Below are positions 1 to 9,751 of a DNA stretch of 64,000 nt, in pieces. Both the position numbers and the translations under genes were made by a program. The stretch's first letter is position 1. Every line of letters begins with the position of its first letter. This stretch comes from Arabidopsis thaliana. Taxonomy: Eukaryota; Streptophyta; Magnoliopsida; Brassicales; Brassicaceae. Under the pieces are notes generated by a model. The model saw nothing but the letters and a program-made list of their open reading frames with translations. It made no database searches and had not been told where the DNA came from. The DNA lies in NCBI RefSeq assembly GCF_000001735.4, contig NC_003074.8:17863261-17927260 (forward strand). The letters run 5' to 3'.

Positions 1-208
1 AGATCTAAATTTTGTCTTTCTTCGAACACTTAGTATATTCTTAATTTATTGGTTAATCGTTTTCTTTATGAATTGTTTATTGTTCTAGGTGCTTCCACTT
101 GAATTATCGTGACATCAATTCTTGTTAATTGCAATTACCACCGCTCACTGCCTCGACTTTGTTAATCCAGGTGCTATTTTGACTTTTGATCATGGTTTTG
201 TGTGGAGA

Positions 209-2640
209 TGACAAAGTAAAGAAAAGAAAAAGATATGCATTATTTATTCAATCTCAAAGAGGGGCTATGGATAAATTTGTTAAAAAAGAGGTGATAATGC
301 TAGTGTTTCTCAACAAACCGAAAACGTGAATGATTTAAATGATGGTTCCAAACTTCCAATAATAATGTTCCAAATGCATTTGAAAGTTTTAATGTTCATG
401 AGCAAGAAAATATTTCCTTGAGTATCGATAATGATCCTAATAGATTGAGTGAGCATGATAATGTGTCAAATGCATCTTTACATGAAAGTTTGAATGGTAA
501 TGAACAACAAAGATTTCAGTTTAATACTTTTGATCCTAGACATTGGGAAAATCTTGATAATAAAACGAGAGATGAGTTAGTTGCATGTGGACCTAAAAGA
601 GAATTTAATTTGACTTTTCCTCTTGATAAGTATTATAGACATTTCTCATATCAATATTATTCTAGAAAATTGAGTAATGGAGAAACTTGTGATAGAAAGT
701 GATTAGTTTATTCGAAACATGTGAATAAAGTTTATTGTTTTTGTTGCAAGTTGTTTACTTAAGTGTGCTAGCAAATGATGGATTAAATGATTGGAAGCAT
801 CTTAGCGAGAGACTTAAAAAGCATGAGATAAGTGTAGAACATATGGCTAACATGAAAACTTGGAATGAAATGCTAGTTAGATTAGAGACAAGTCAAACTA
901 TTGATAAAGAATTACAAAGAGAAGTTAGAAAAGAGAAAGAAAGGTGGAGGCTTGTTTTGATTAGAATTATTGCGGTTATGAATTGTCTTGCTAAACAAAA
1001 TTTAGCTTTTCGTGGGTCAAATGAGAAACTTTACCAAGACAGAAATAGTAATTTCTTAGATATGATTAAATCCATAGCTGAATTGATGTAACAATGCAAG
1101 ATCACATTAGGCGCATTCATTCTCGTGAAATACATCATCATTATATTGGTCATAATATTCAAAGTGAATTGATATCTCTTTTGGCTCATAAAGTTCAATT
1201 TTCTATTAAGAATGTCATAACAGAGGCCCAAATATTTCTCAATCATTCTTGATTGTATCCCGGATGTAAGCCATCAAGAACAAATGACTTTAATAATATG
1301 ATGTGTAAGAATGGTAGATAGAAAAGTGAAAGTAGAAGATTACTTTTTAGAGTTTCTTATCGTAGATGATACATCCGGATTAGGTCTTTTTGAAAGAATA
1401 ATTGATGCGCTAAAATCTCTAGATCATAATGTTAGAAATGTGAGAGGTCAAGGTTATGATAATGGGTCTAATATGAAAGGAAAGCATCAAAGGGTTCAAA
1501 AGAGATTGCTTGACATTAACTCAAAAGCATTATATATGCCTTGTGCTTGTCATAGTCTAAATCTTTTAGTAAGTGATATGGCTCATTCTTGTGTGAAAGC
1601 TAATTCTTTTTTGGAGCATTGCAACGAATAATATATGTATTATTTTCTAGCTCTACAAAAAGGTGGAAAATTTTGCTTGATCATGTTCCTTACTTAACTA
1701 TGAAATCATTTTCTAATACTCGATGGGAAAGTCGAATAAAAAGTGTCAAAGCTATTAGGTTTCAAGCTCCTCAAGTGAGATTAGCTTTAATTGATCTATA
1801 TGAATCATGTGGTGATGCCATAACAAATAGTGAAACGGAAAGTTTAGTGAATTCACTTGAGGATTATGAGTTTTTACTTGGTATGAGTACATGGTATGAA
1901 ATTTTGTTTGTCATAAACAAGGTAAGCAAGAGCTTACAATCCAAATCTATATACATTGATAGTGCTGTAAAACAATTAGAAGGTATAATCTTATACTTTA
2001 AAAAGTATAGAGATGAAGGATTTAGTGCTTCTCTGAAAGTAGCTCAAGGTCTTTCCCATGATATGAATGTTGATCCTATATTTCCAAGTAGGCGTCGTGT
2101 CTTTAGAAAAAACACTTTGATGAGAATGATCATGATGAAGAAGCATTATCGGTTGAAGATGATTTTAGAGTCAATTATTTTCTTGTTGTTGTGGATATGG
2201 CAATTTCTTCGGTAAAGAATAGTTTTGAACAAATGATGACTTTTAAAAGTGTATTTGGATTTTTGTTTGATTTATTGAAATTAAAATCACTTGATGAAGG
2301 TGAATTAAAAGAGCATTGCATTATTTTTCACAAAACATTTTCTCATGAGAATGTCTCGGATATTGATTTAAATGATCTTTTTCGGAATTAAAAGTTTTGC
2401 AAATGACTTTATACCAAGTGTCAATGACACCTAGTGAAGTGCCTGAGTTTGTAGAAAATGTAGGATGTTATCCCAATGTTTCAATCGCTTATCGAATCCT
2501 ATTAACAACACCCGTGACGGTGGCTTAGACCGAGAGAAGCTTCTCAAAATTGAAGTTATTAAAAAATTATATGAGGTCCTCTATGTCTCAACAAAGGTTG
2601 AATGGTCTAGTTATTCTATGCATTGAAAAAGTTAGTGATG
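209..2640 (+). mobile_element. Degenerate hAT-superfamily DNA transposon (transposase remnant)
   Basis: Several successive open stretches on the + strand together look like a plant hAT transposase of the zinc-finger MYM/DUF4371 kind. The order is: a Lys/Arg-rich start followed by MDKFVKK (about 220-290); a TTF-type zinc-finger region with DPRHWENL and [16 protein letters not shown] (530-690) leading to a Cys-rich [10 protein letters not shown] stretch; a DUF4371-like core with [13 protein letters not shown] (about 1000-1045); GQGYDNGSNMKG (about 1450-1480) and CHSLNLLVSD (about 1550-1580); and a C-terminal dimerisation region with AYRILLTTPVTVA and KLKLLKNYMRS (2490-2590). The frame is interrupted many times, so this is a dead copy. 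I did not identify terminal inverted repeats or a target-site duplication. The left end may lie outside the window. Confidence 0.85.
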
Positions 2641-3470
2641 AGGACATAAATTCAAACTGTACTGAAGTTACTCGGGTTCCGACAATGTATCAACCGCCTA
2701 GAACAAGGTCCGGTTCAAAGACGATGCGGGAAGAATTCAACAAAGCTGTGGAGAGTTTGATAACCTATAGAGAAATGGAAAACACCATCAATCAATTCGA
2801 TAATCTCACTCTTTGTAGTAACAAGCTTAAAGAACAAGAAACGGAGTCAACGGAGCAACAAGTTACGGTTACAACTCAAGACTTAAGTGTTGCCCAAGCT
2901 TTTGTGATCCAACAAGTGAAAGGCCTCTCCTTAAGACAAACGAAGCCCATGTTCTCTTTGTCATCACTCCAAGGGACGCCATTTAAGGAATGTCCGTAGT
3001 GGACGCTTCCAAGGTCGTGAGCTTCCTCTCCAAACTAAGGTATGCATTTAAATCTTCTAATTAGCTGTCAACTTTCCTTTCTTTTGCAGGTTGGGTTGAA
3101 ATTAGTCTAAGTTTATTTTGTCATTTATTTCTCAATTATTTGTTGCCTTTTTCTTCTCTTTTTCAAGACCCTTGAAGGTCAACGCTGTCGACATATTAAT
3201 AAGGTCCATTGCAGCCATTGTAGTTCATATTTTTGCTTATTATCAATAAAGAGAGAATTTTCTTTAAAGTGTTTACGAGTTCACCGGTCTTGTGCGGCTT
3301 CCCCCTTGATCGTGAGTTCTTTGACTTATTACAATCTCATCATCGATTGTGTGGCGTCTTCGATCCATTCCACCTATTAGCTGAACCAAAGAGAACCGTG
3401 TGGTCCTTTGTACCGGCTCCGCCATCTACGTAGAGAGTATCGTGTGGTCATCTACTTGGATCTTATATCA
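2641..3470 (+). mobile_element. Probable Ty3/Gypsy-type LTR retroelement remnant (fossil)
   Basis: Directly after the hAT C-terminal region the open stretch continues into unrelated sequence containing PPRTRSGSKTMREEFNKA, which resembles the segment seen near the end of plant Gypsy polyproteins. Non-coding sequence of LTR or 3'-UTR character follows (about 3000-3470), including an AATAAAG polyadenylation-like site near 3246. No long reading frame or second LTR is visible. I read it as a broken, old 3' fragment abutting the hAT copy. The family call is tentative because no polymerase or integrase motif is present. Confidence 0.4.
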
Positions 3471-3999
3471 GTTAGTTAGAAAGCATAGACTTTGACACTG
3501 TCATTCATGACTTTGCGTTGACTAGAGTTCGTCAAAAGCGTTTCTTTATTTCAAATTAACTATTGTGTTTTATTTTGTTGTTTTAGATCCAATAGAAGAG
3601 GATGCATAAGATATGAAGCAATTTAAAGTAATGTGGTATTGATAAATGAAGATATAGAACTTAAAACATGATTATATGAAATGGTTTTTGTTTTAGCATG
3701 CTTGAAAAAACTCCTTTTTGTAAGTTGCCGTAAGGCTTCTCGATTGTTTGAGCCGGGACTAAATTTACATGAAAAGATTTGGTTTCGAGAAAGTGTATCA
3801 ATGAATCGACGACATTAATACATAATTAATTACAGCCAATAAATATGAGCCACTTAACTTCAAAAATACACAAAACTCGATTTCTTTGCGTAATGCGAGG
3901 AGAATTAAAAGAGTATTGGGTTATTAATAACAAAATTGTCCAAAACAGCCTTGTGATGTCCAACAAAGGAACGAATATTTTCATTTCCCTGTCCAACAA
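3471..3999. other. Intergenic: transposon remnant edge to PB1 promoter
   Basis: AT-rich sequence without a convincing reading frame or recognisable repeat. Its right end grades into the PB1 promoter. Confidence 0.6.
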
Positions 4000-4024
4000 T
4001 GACGTCATTTCCTACCTATAAATA
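4000..4024 (+). promoter_or_regulatory. Core promoter of the PB1 gene: TGACGTCA element and TATA box
   Basis: A palindromic TGACGTCA (4000-4007), the classic bZIP/TGA binding core, is followed within about 10 bases by CTATAAATA (4017-4024). The TATA box is about 100 bases upstream of the ATG at 4121. The arrangement is seen in the sequence; bZIP control is inferred from the motif. Confidence 0.55.
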
Positions 4025-4120
4025 AGTTCCACTCGTCCCCCAGAATTCTCGGTTTAAGAGAAAAAGAAACCAAAAGGCAAAAAAGACACAGAAAATTTTG
4101 AAACCTAGAAGCTTCTAACA

Positions 4121-4747
4121 ATGGTGGCCGTAGCTGAGAATCAGAAAACGAAGAACAGTCTCAAGTTCCTCTGCAGTTACGGCGGAAGAATCCTCCCTCG
4201 TTCTATCGATGGAAAGCTCCGTTACGTCGGCGGTTTCACCAGAGTACTCTCCGTTCATCACTCTATCTCTTTCACAGGTCCGTTTCAATCTTTTTCCCCC
4301 CATTCCAATTTCATCTAACTTTTCCAATTCATCGAAATTGATTTTTCTACTTCTCCTTCAGAATTGACGATGAAGTTGGAGGAATTTTGTGGATACTCCG
4401 TTGAATTGAAGTGTCAATTACCAAATGGAGATCTCGAGACACTAATCTCCGTCAAATCGGACGAAGATCTGGTGAATATCGTTGAAGAATATGATCGTGT
4501 TTACGGAGGCAAGATCCGTGCGATTTTGTCGCCTCCTAAGCAGATGTCACCACGATCTAGCGGCGGCGGTGGAGATCTATCGCCGAAATCGCCGTTCTCC
4601 GTCGTGGCTTCTCCATCTCCGCCTCGGTATTGTGTGGCTCCGCCGACGGAGAATCTTCTCAGTAGATTCCGTATGAGAACTGGAGAATACTCTCGTTGCT
4701 GTAACTGCCGTGTTCCAAACAGAGACTCCAAGCTTATCTGGCAATAA
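4121..4747 (+). CDS. PB1-domain (octicosapeptide/Phox/Bem1p) protein
   Basis: Two exons, 4121-4277 and 4362-4747, joined by a GT-AG intron (phase 1), give 180 residues. The PB1 domain fills about residues 15-100: KFLCSYGGRILPR supplies the basic strand, GGFTRVLSV follows, and the acidic OPCA-type segment is SDEDLVNIVEEYD. Next comes a Ser/Pro/Gly-rich linker (MSPRSSGGGGDLSP) and a short Cys-containing tail (RCCNCRVPNRDSK). PB1 domains mediate head-to-tail protein dimerisation; plant stand-alone PB1 proteins of this size have no assigned enzymatic role. It corresponds to At3g48240 as I recall it. The gene lies 0.7 kb from the transposon remnants and appears intact, with a good TATA-containing promoter. 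Confidence 0.9.
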
Positions 4748-6803
4748 CGTCAGACGGAGAAATAAAAATGGCTTAGAAAAAATAAATGTGAAAAAATGAA
4801 ATCTAGGGTTTTATGATGTGTTGTTGTATGTGAAGAGAAGGAATTATGAAAATTAGTGAAATTTTGTGGTCGGTGAACAAACGGAGAAGTTGACGGAATA
4901 TTTTCCCGGCGGTTATTAACCGTTAACTTTGCCGTTAAGATATGTGGGCAACGTACGACGTCAGTTTTATTCAATACGTGGTATGTTGCGACTGTTCCAG
5001 ACGTGAAACGTGTCGTAGTCAGATGCGAGTACACGTGTGTATTGTGGGGATCAGTGGATGTGTATCCTCACACGTGTACCTCTGTTAGAGTTTCTTATTT
5101 TGTTTCCTCAGCAGAGGTTTTGCTCTCCATTCATTGTTTTTGTATTTTGCTAAACTTTCATTTTGTTTTTGTTTGTATATTATATAGATTTATATTGTAC
5201 ATTATTTTATTTTATTTTGTCTTATTTTATGGGTCTAGTCAGGATGACATATATCCAACTAAGTTTTTATTTTCCCAAGAAAAAGAACAAAAAAAAACAG
5301 GGAATTATATATAGATCCCAAAAACTATTAATTATTAAATCCCACACTCATAGACAAAAAAAAATAAATTTTTTTTTTTTTGATAGATTGTCAAGTGACC
5401 AAAGATCGTAAGAACGCAATTAAGATCTTAACAATATGAATGCATAAACACTGAGGGAGACTGTTTTCTGAAGAAGAATTAATCAAAATTTTATTTTGTT
5501 AACAATATGTTAAAATTTGATTTGACCATTTCTCAACAAATTTGATTTACTCGACATCGTTGGATCTAATTGAAGCAAATGTCTTAATCATGTCACTGTG
5601 TCACTGAGCCAATCGATCTTCTAACCTTTACAAGTAAAAATTTGGAAAAATAGAAAATGTAGGGCAAGTGGACACTTCTCTAACTTTGGTGAATGGTTAA
5701 ATGTCAGCATCACTATCACTATAACACACAAGATTAGATACGTGACCGAAAAACCTAAGCATCAATAGACAGTTTCCATGTCAAAAGTTTATTCCTTTGC
5801 ATCTTTTTCTTAATCCTGAATTGCTTTTTCATCCAGAATATCCATCTCTGTTTTGTTAGTTTACGGTAAAATGCTGTCATAGGGCTTAACCAGTTTCGAT
5901 CCGGCTCGGTTTGATGAAGATTGGTTCAAATCAAAACCCTATTTTCAAAGTGTAAACCTGATCCGTCCATATAATGATAAAACACTAACGAACATTATTA
6001 AGACCTTAATGTTTTTTTAGGTAGAAACTAAGACCTTAATTGTTTCAAAAACCGTTGTACAATTTTCATGACTTGTCTTTGCAACGTATGGTATAAGAAA
6101 CAAAGAGAAGTTGATGTATCAAAAGCAACAAGAAAAAAAAGTCTAGAGACCAAAACACTTGGCTGATAATTAAATACATTGATTGAAGTGACATTTTATA
6201 GTATGATGTCTCTTTGTGAGCTCTCTCTTCATTCAGCTACTTCAATCAGAGACAGCCGCATGTGTGAAGAAGGAACACGTAAGCTTAACAGACTTCTGGA
6301 ACAAACCTCACATGGCCAAAGCAGACAGGTCTGGAGGTTAATATTCGGATAAGAGTTTTCTGACTTTTCATGTCGTCTAATACTTCCAACAATGATCCTC
6401 AATAAAGATGAAAGCAAAGAGAAAGATTCTACCAGGACATGATCAAGACCTCAATCCATAATTGCATTCTCTGATGAAAATAATGATATCCATTCAATAC
6501 TGAGTTGAAGAAAACAAGAAAGAGACAGAGAAGCTCAACAATTGCAAAATGAATAAATAAATGCAAACTGTTTATGAACAATCCTACAACATCTTTCAGT
6601 TCCATCAACAAAGCCTACAAAATCATCTTACTACCCTGCAGCACGTAGAACAGAGGAATGGACATTATTCGCAAAGAGAGTAGAGTTTTATTCCAGAGAG
6701 GTTGAATGGAAAGACTTCCAAACAGTAGATGACCTCTTGGTTGTATTCTTGTAGCTGAATGGGATGAACATGTCTCTGCGGAACAATTGGGTGACATAAT
6801 ACC
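4748..6803. other. Intergenic, 3' flanks of PB1 and PPR genes
   Basis: The first few hundred bases are probably the PB1 3' UTR, and about 6.2-6.8 kb is likely the 3' UTR of the leftward PPR gene. The open stretches here are short, low in complexity or on the wrong strand. No RNA gene or transposon was recognised. Confidence 0.55.
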
Positions 6804-8669
6804 TCAAGCTGCAGCACCAAAGAGTTCGGAGATTTTAGGGTGAGTTTTAAAGTGATGGGGACATATGAAGAGAAGATTTTTCGCATCAGTGAGTCTTCCT
6901 TCTCGATAGAAAGCTTCAATGACATGAAAGTAGGCTGCAAAGGAAGGAGAATCCTTTGAGCTAAGCACATCCAAGAACTTCTTAGCGTCTTCCAAAGTCC
7001 CAAACTTTGCAAGGTATCCATCAAAAGCTTCTGCATACGCAGGGTAATTTTGCTTCTTCATCATCTGAAGAAGATCTAGTGCTTCTTCACTCTTCTTGAT
7101 CTTTAGCAGCTTGTCTATAAGAAGTTTGTACGTGCTTTGCCAAGGCTTTACATTGGCATTTTTCACCATCTCCATAAGGAATATGCTTGCCCCCTCGAAT
7201 TTGTTGTGGATAACAAACCCATCTATCAAGACATCAAGCAGATTAGAGTCAATATCAAACCCTTTCTCTAGCATATTCGCAAAACACGCCAAGGCCTTAT
7301 CCAATTCATTGTTTTTGCAGTGCCCTTGGATCAGTATAGTCCAAGTTTTTATGTCGGGAAAGCATCCTTGTGCTTCCATTTGATCAAGGACTCCTCGTGC
7401 TTCTTCTAATCTCTTAGCTTTACAAAGACCAAACACGAGTTGGCTGTATGTGATGTTATCCGGCTCATAACCCGCATTTCTCATAGCCTTGGTGATTTCC
7501 TCAGCTTCGTCAAACCTACCTACACTGGTTAAAGACCTGTGGATTCCATCATAAACAGCTTTTGAGAGAGACTTCCCTGTTGATTCATATTTCCTCGAAA
7601 CCCGAAACACCAAATCCAAATCTGGATTGGGACTACCCGATAAATACCTCAACAAAAGACTACAATCTTGAATAGATGGTTTGAACGGACCATCCATCAT
7701 ATATTCATAAAGCTTAACTGTCTCAGCCATCATTCTAGATTTCTGAAACTGCCTTGAAACCTTTATATAAGTGTCAAGATCCATATCATACCCTGCAGTC
7801 TTCATTTCATCAACAACACTCCAAAACTCTGCAACCGAGTTAGGCCTAGCCAAAACCCTCAAAGCTGCGTTATAAGTAACAGTACTGTGTTGATAACCAG
7901 AAGAACTACCACCACCACCAACCCAATGGAAAAACGCCAAAGCTTTCAAAGGATGTTCCCTTAGTTCTTTCAACACCCTAATCACAAAATTATCCGACAA
8001 AACGAGCTTCATCTCCTGCAATTCCCTCTCAACCTCACAACTCCAATCCCCCTTAGTAACAACAGCAGAAACCTCTCCAGCAACAACAGACATTGCGTTC
8101 TCCTTAAGCATTCTCTCATAAAAATGAGCCACAGCCACAGCATCAGCTTTCGATTTCTCCTTACTAAGCTCACCATAAATAGTCTTATAAGTATCCTCGT
8201 CTAAATAAAACCCTCCTTGTTTCATCTCCCTCAGAGTCATCCAAAACCGTTTCATTGATCTCTGCTGCACTAAAATCCTCAACATAATGCTATAGAGTGG
8301 AGTACTTGGACTAAGCCCTGAATCTCTCAAAACCCAATCGAGAAAGTAATAAGCTTTTTCAGGATACTTCTCCAATTTCCTCAGAACGTAAATTGCAGTC
8401 TCGTGTGTCAAAGACATATCAGGTTTCCTCAATCCTTCCTCTACTTCCTTAGACCAATCATTCTCAAGCACTAATTGAAGCATAGAATCTGGTTTCGAAG
8501 AAAAGGTTCGAAATTTCCAAAGAAATCGACTAGGGACGATTGCAAATGAATCGAGAGGCGAAGACAAGTTTGAGGAAAAACCCACCTTAGATCGGCTTAG
8601 ATACGATCGAGTAGAGATCTGTGAGTACGCGTGTCGAAGAGAAGACAGGATTGCCATTGATCTGTACAT
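6804..8669 (-). CDS. BIR6: Mitochondrial pentatricopeptide repeat (PPR) protein, BIR6-like
   Basis: Single-exon P-class PPR gene of 621 codons. I start at the ATG at 8669 (MYRSMAILSSLRHAYSQ). The frame stays open 24 codons further upstream, but only with a TTG and no ATG. The N-terminus is rich in Arg, Ser and Leu without acidic residues, as in a mitochondrial presequence. Degenerate PPR units follow from about residue 80 to the end, clearest in the C-terminal half: EPDNITYSQLVFGLCKAKR, then FPDIKTWTILIQGHCKNNE. It matches my recollection of At3g48250 BIR6 (buthionine sulfoximine-insensitive roots 6), which is needed for splicing of mitochondrial nad7 intron 1. RNA binding is established for the family; the exact target is taken from the A. 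thaliana gene. Confidence 0.92.
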   Translation of the reverse strand: MYRSMAILSSLRHAYSQISTRSYLSRSKVGFSSNLSSPLDSFAIVPSRFLWKFRTFSSKPDSMLQLVLENDWSKEVEEGLRKPDMSLTHETAIYVLRKLEKYPEKAYYFLDWVLRDSGLSPSTPLYSIMLRILVQQRSMKRFWMTLREMKQGGFYLDEDTYKTIYGELSKEKSKADAVAVAHFYERMLKENAMSVVAGEVSAVVTKGDWSCEVERELQEMKLVLSDNFVIRVLKELREHPLKALAFFHWVGGGGSSSGYQHSTVTYNAALRVLARPNSVAEFWSVVDEMKTAGYDMDLDTYIKVSRQFQKSRMMAETVKLYEYMMDGPFKPSIQDCSLLLRYLSGSPNPDLDLVFRVSRKYESTGKSLSKAVYDGIHRSLTSVGRFDEAEEITKAMRNAGYEPDNITYSQLVFGLCKAKRLEEARGVLDQMEAQGCFPDIKTWTILIQGHCKNNELDKALACFANMLEKGFDIDSNLLDVLIDGFVIHNKFEGASIFLMEMVKNANVKPWQSTYKLLIDKLLKIKKSEEALDLLQMMKKQNYPAYAEAFDGYLAKFGTLEDAKKFLDVLSSKDSPSFAAYFHVIEAFYREGRLTDAKNLLFICPHHFKTHPKISELFGAAA

Positions 8670-8790
8670 GGCTACAGATGCTACTACTGTGATTTTGTGT
8701 GTTTTCGAATAAGGAAGAGGGAGAGGAAGAGAAAGTGACAATAATAGGGTTTAAGCAAAAATGCAATTTTCCTGAAAATTTAGGGGTTTA

Positions 8791-9265
8791 ACTCCTGAAA
8801 CGCTGCGTTTTAATGCTGTGATATGATATTTTCAAGTTGGTTTATTCTGGCTTGGGCTTTTAAGCCCATTTATGCCAGATATTTGGGTCCAGTCCCGGAA
8901 TCGCTTACCAACAAGAACAATTTAACTTAAATTACTTTTCGATTTTAGTTCTTATGAAAATTGAGGGCTTTTCTCGGTGCCCTAGAATTGATCGGAAAAA
9001 TGTTTTCTTCATGGCAGAGCAAGGGAGTGCATGCTTCGACGGATCAGAAACCAATTCCTGAACAAGTATGAGAATTTAGTTTATTTCAGTTTTTGTTTTG
9101 ATTATTTATTTGCTCTTTGTAGTTTTGATTGGATCCCTTGAGTCCTTGACGCTGCCATATGCTTATATTTGCTTACTCCCTGAAACGCTTTCTTTCCTAT
9201 AAAGATGTTTTAAGGTAGTTTTATGAAATTTTGGGCTTTTAGCCCATTTATGCCAAATGTTTTGG
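8791..9265. repeat. Duplicated PPR upstream block
   Basis: Two diverged direct copies, about 8791-8887 and 9175-9265. Both begin with a CTGAAACGCT core and end with a GGGCTTTTA-GCCCATTTATGCCA core. The core contains the GGGCY/GCCCA site II elements common in promoters of organelle and translation genes. The first copy lies just upstream of the PPR start and probably forms its promoter. The second is about 380 bases away and may be an orphan promoter. Confidence 0.6.
9000..9065 (+). pseudogene. Possible orphan first exon of a lost gene
   Basis: A 22-codon open stretch starts at an ATG and ends exactly at a GT donor-like GTATGAG (MFSSWQSKGV... IPEQ). It lies between the two copies of the duplicated promoter-like block. 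No continuing exon is found downstream before the WNK gene. It could be an exon relic or chance. I do not recognise the peptide. Confidence 0.2.
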
Positions 9266-9483
9266 TGATTAGGTTTATTATCTATGAAACCCTAATATAT
9301 TATCTTGAGGCATACGCTATTTAAGAAACACCAGTACCCATTAAACCTAATAGGCGAGAGAGAACAAAATATGAACCGCTCTATATCTTCTTCTAAGATT
9401 ATGAGAGGCGAGCATAGATCATAAGACAACCTTATTAGAGTCTCTGCAAGTGAGTCCAGTGAAGACGAGTAAGGTTCATAAGA

Positions 9484-9609
9484 GTTGGGTGAAGAGGACG
9501 AGGCTAGCTCAGAAGAATCAAGTGAATAAGAACACAGTGATGTGACCTATCATCACCGCGTTCTTTTCTTCTCCCAGACTCTTCTGAGCTAGTTACGTCT
9601 TCACCTAAC
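9484..9609. repeat. Imperfect foldback with about 59-base arms
   Basis: Left arm 9484-9542 and right arm 9551-9609 are inverted copies at roughly 80% identity with a loop of about 8 bases. A shared core CTAGCTCAGAAGA reads in both arms. The arm sequence looks like former acidic/Ser-rich coding sequence (EEDEASSEESSE on the + strand). A transcript would form a pre-miRNA-like hairpin. Confidence 0.65.
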
Positions 9610-9751
9610 TAATTCAAGAAATATTATTTGACAAATAGTTTTCCTTCAATCATAACTGTCACAATTTTGTTACACATTTACTTACCTTTAGTACAACATA
9701 ATATTGCAAACCAAATTAATCTTGACGAGAGTGTGTAATGTAAAAAACGTA

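Noticed and set aside
5003-5411. Open stretches between the PB1 and PPR genes
   Set aside because: Tyr/Phe/Lys-rich, AT-driven, no homology or splice support.
8670-8741. 24-codon upstream extension of the PPR gene
   Set aside because: Opens with TTG only; the ATG at 8669 gives the expected 621 residues and presequence.
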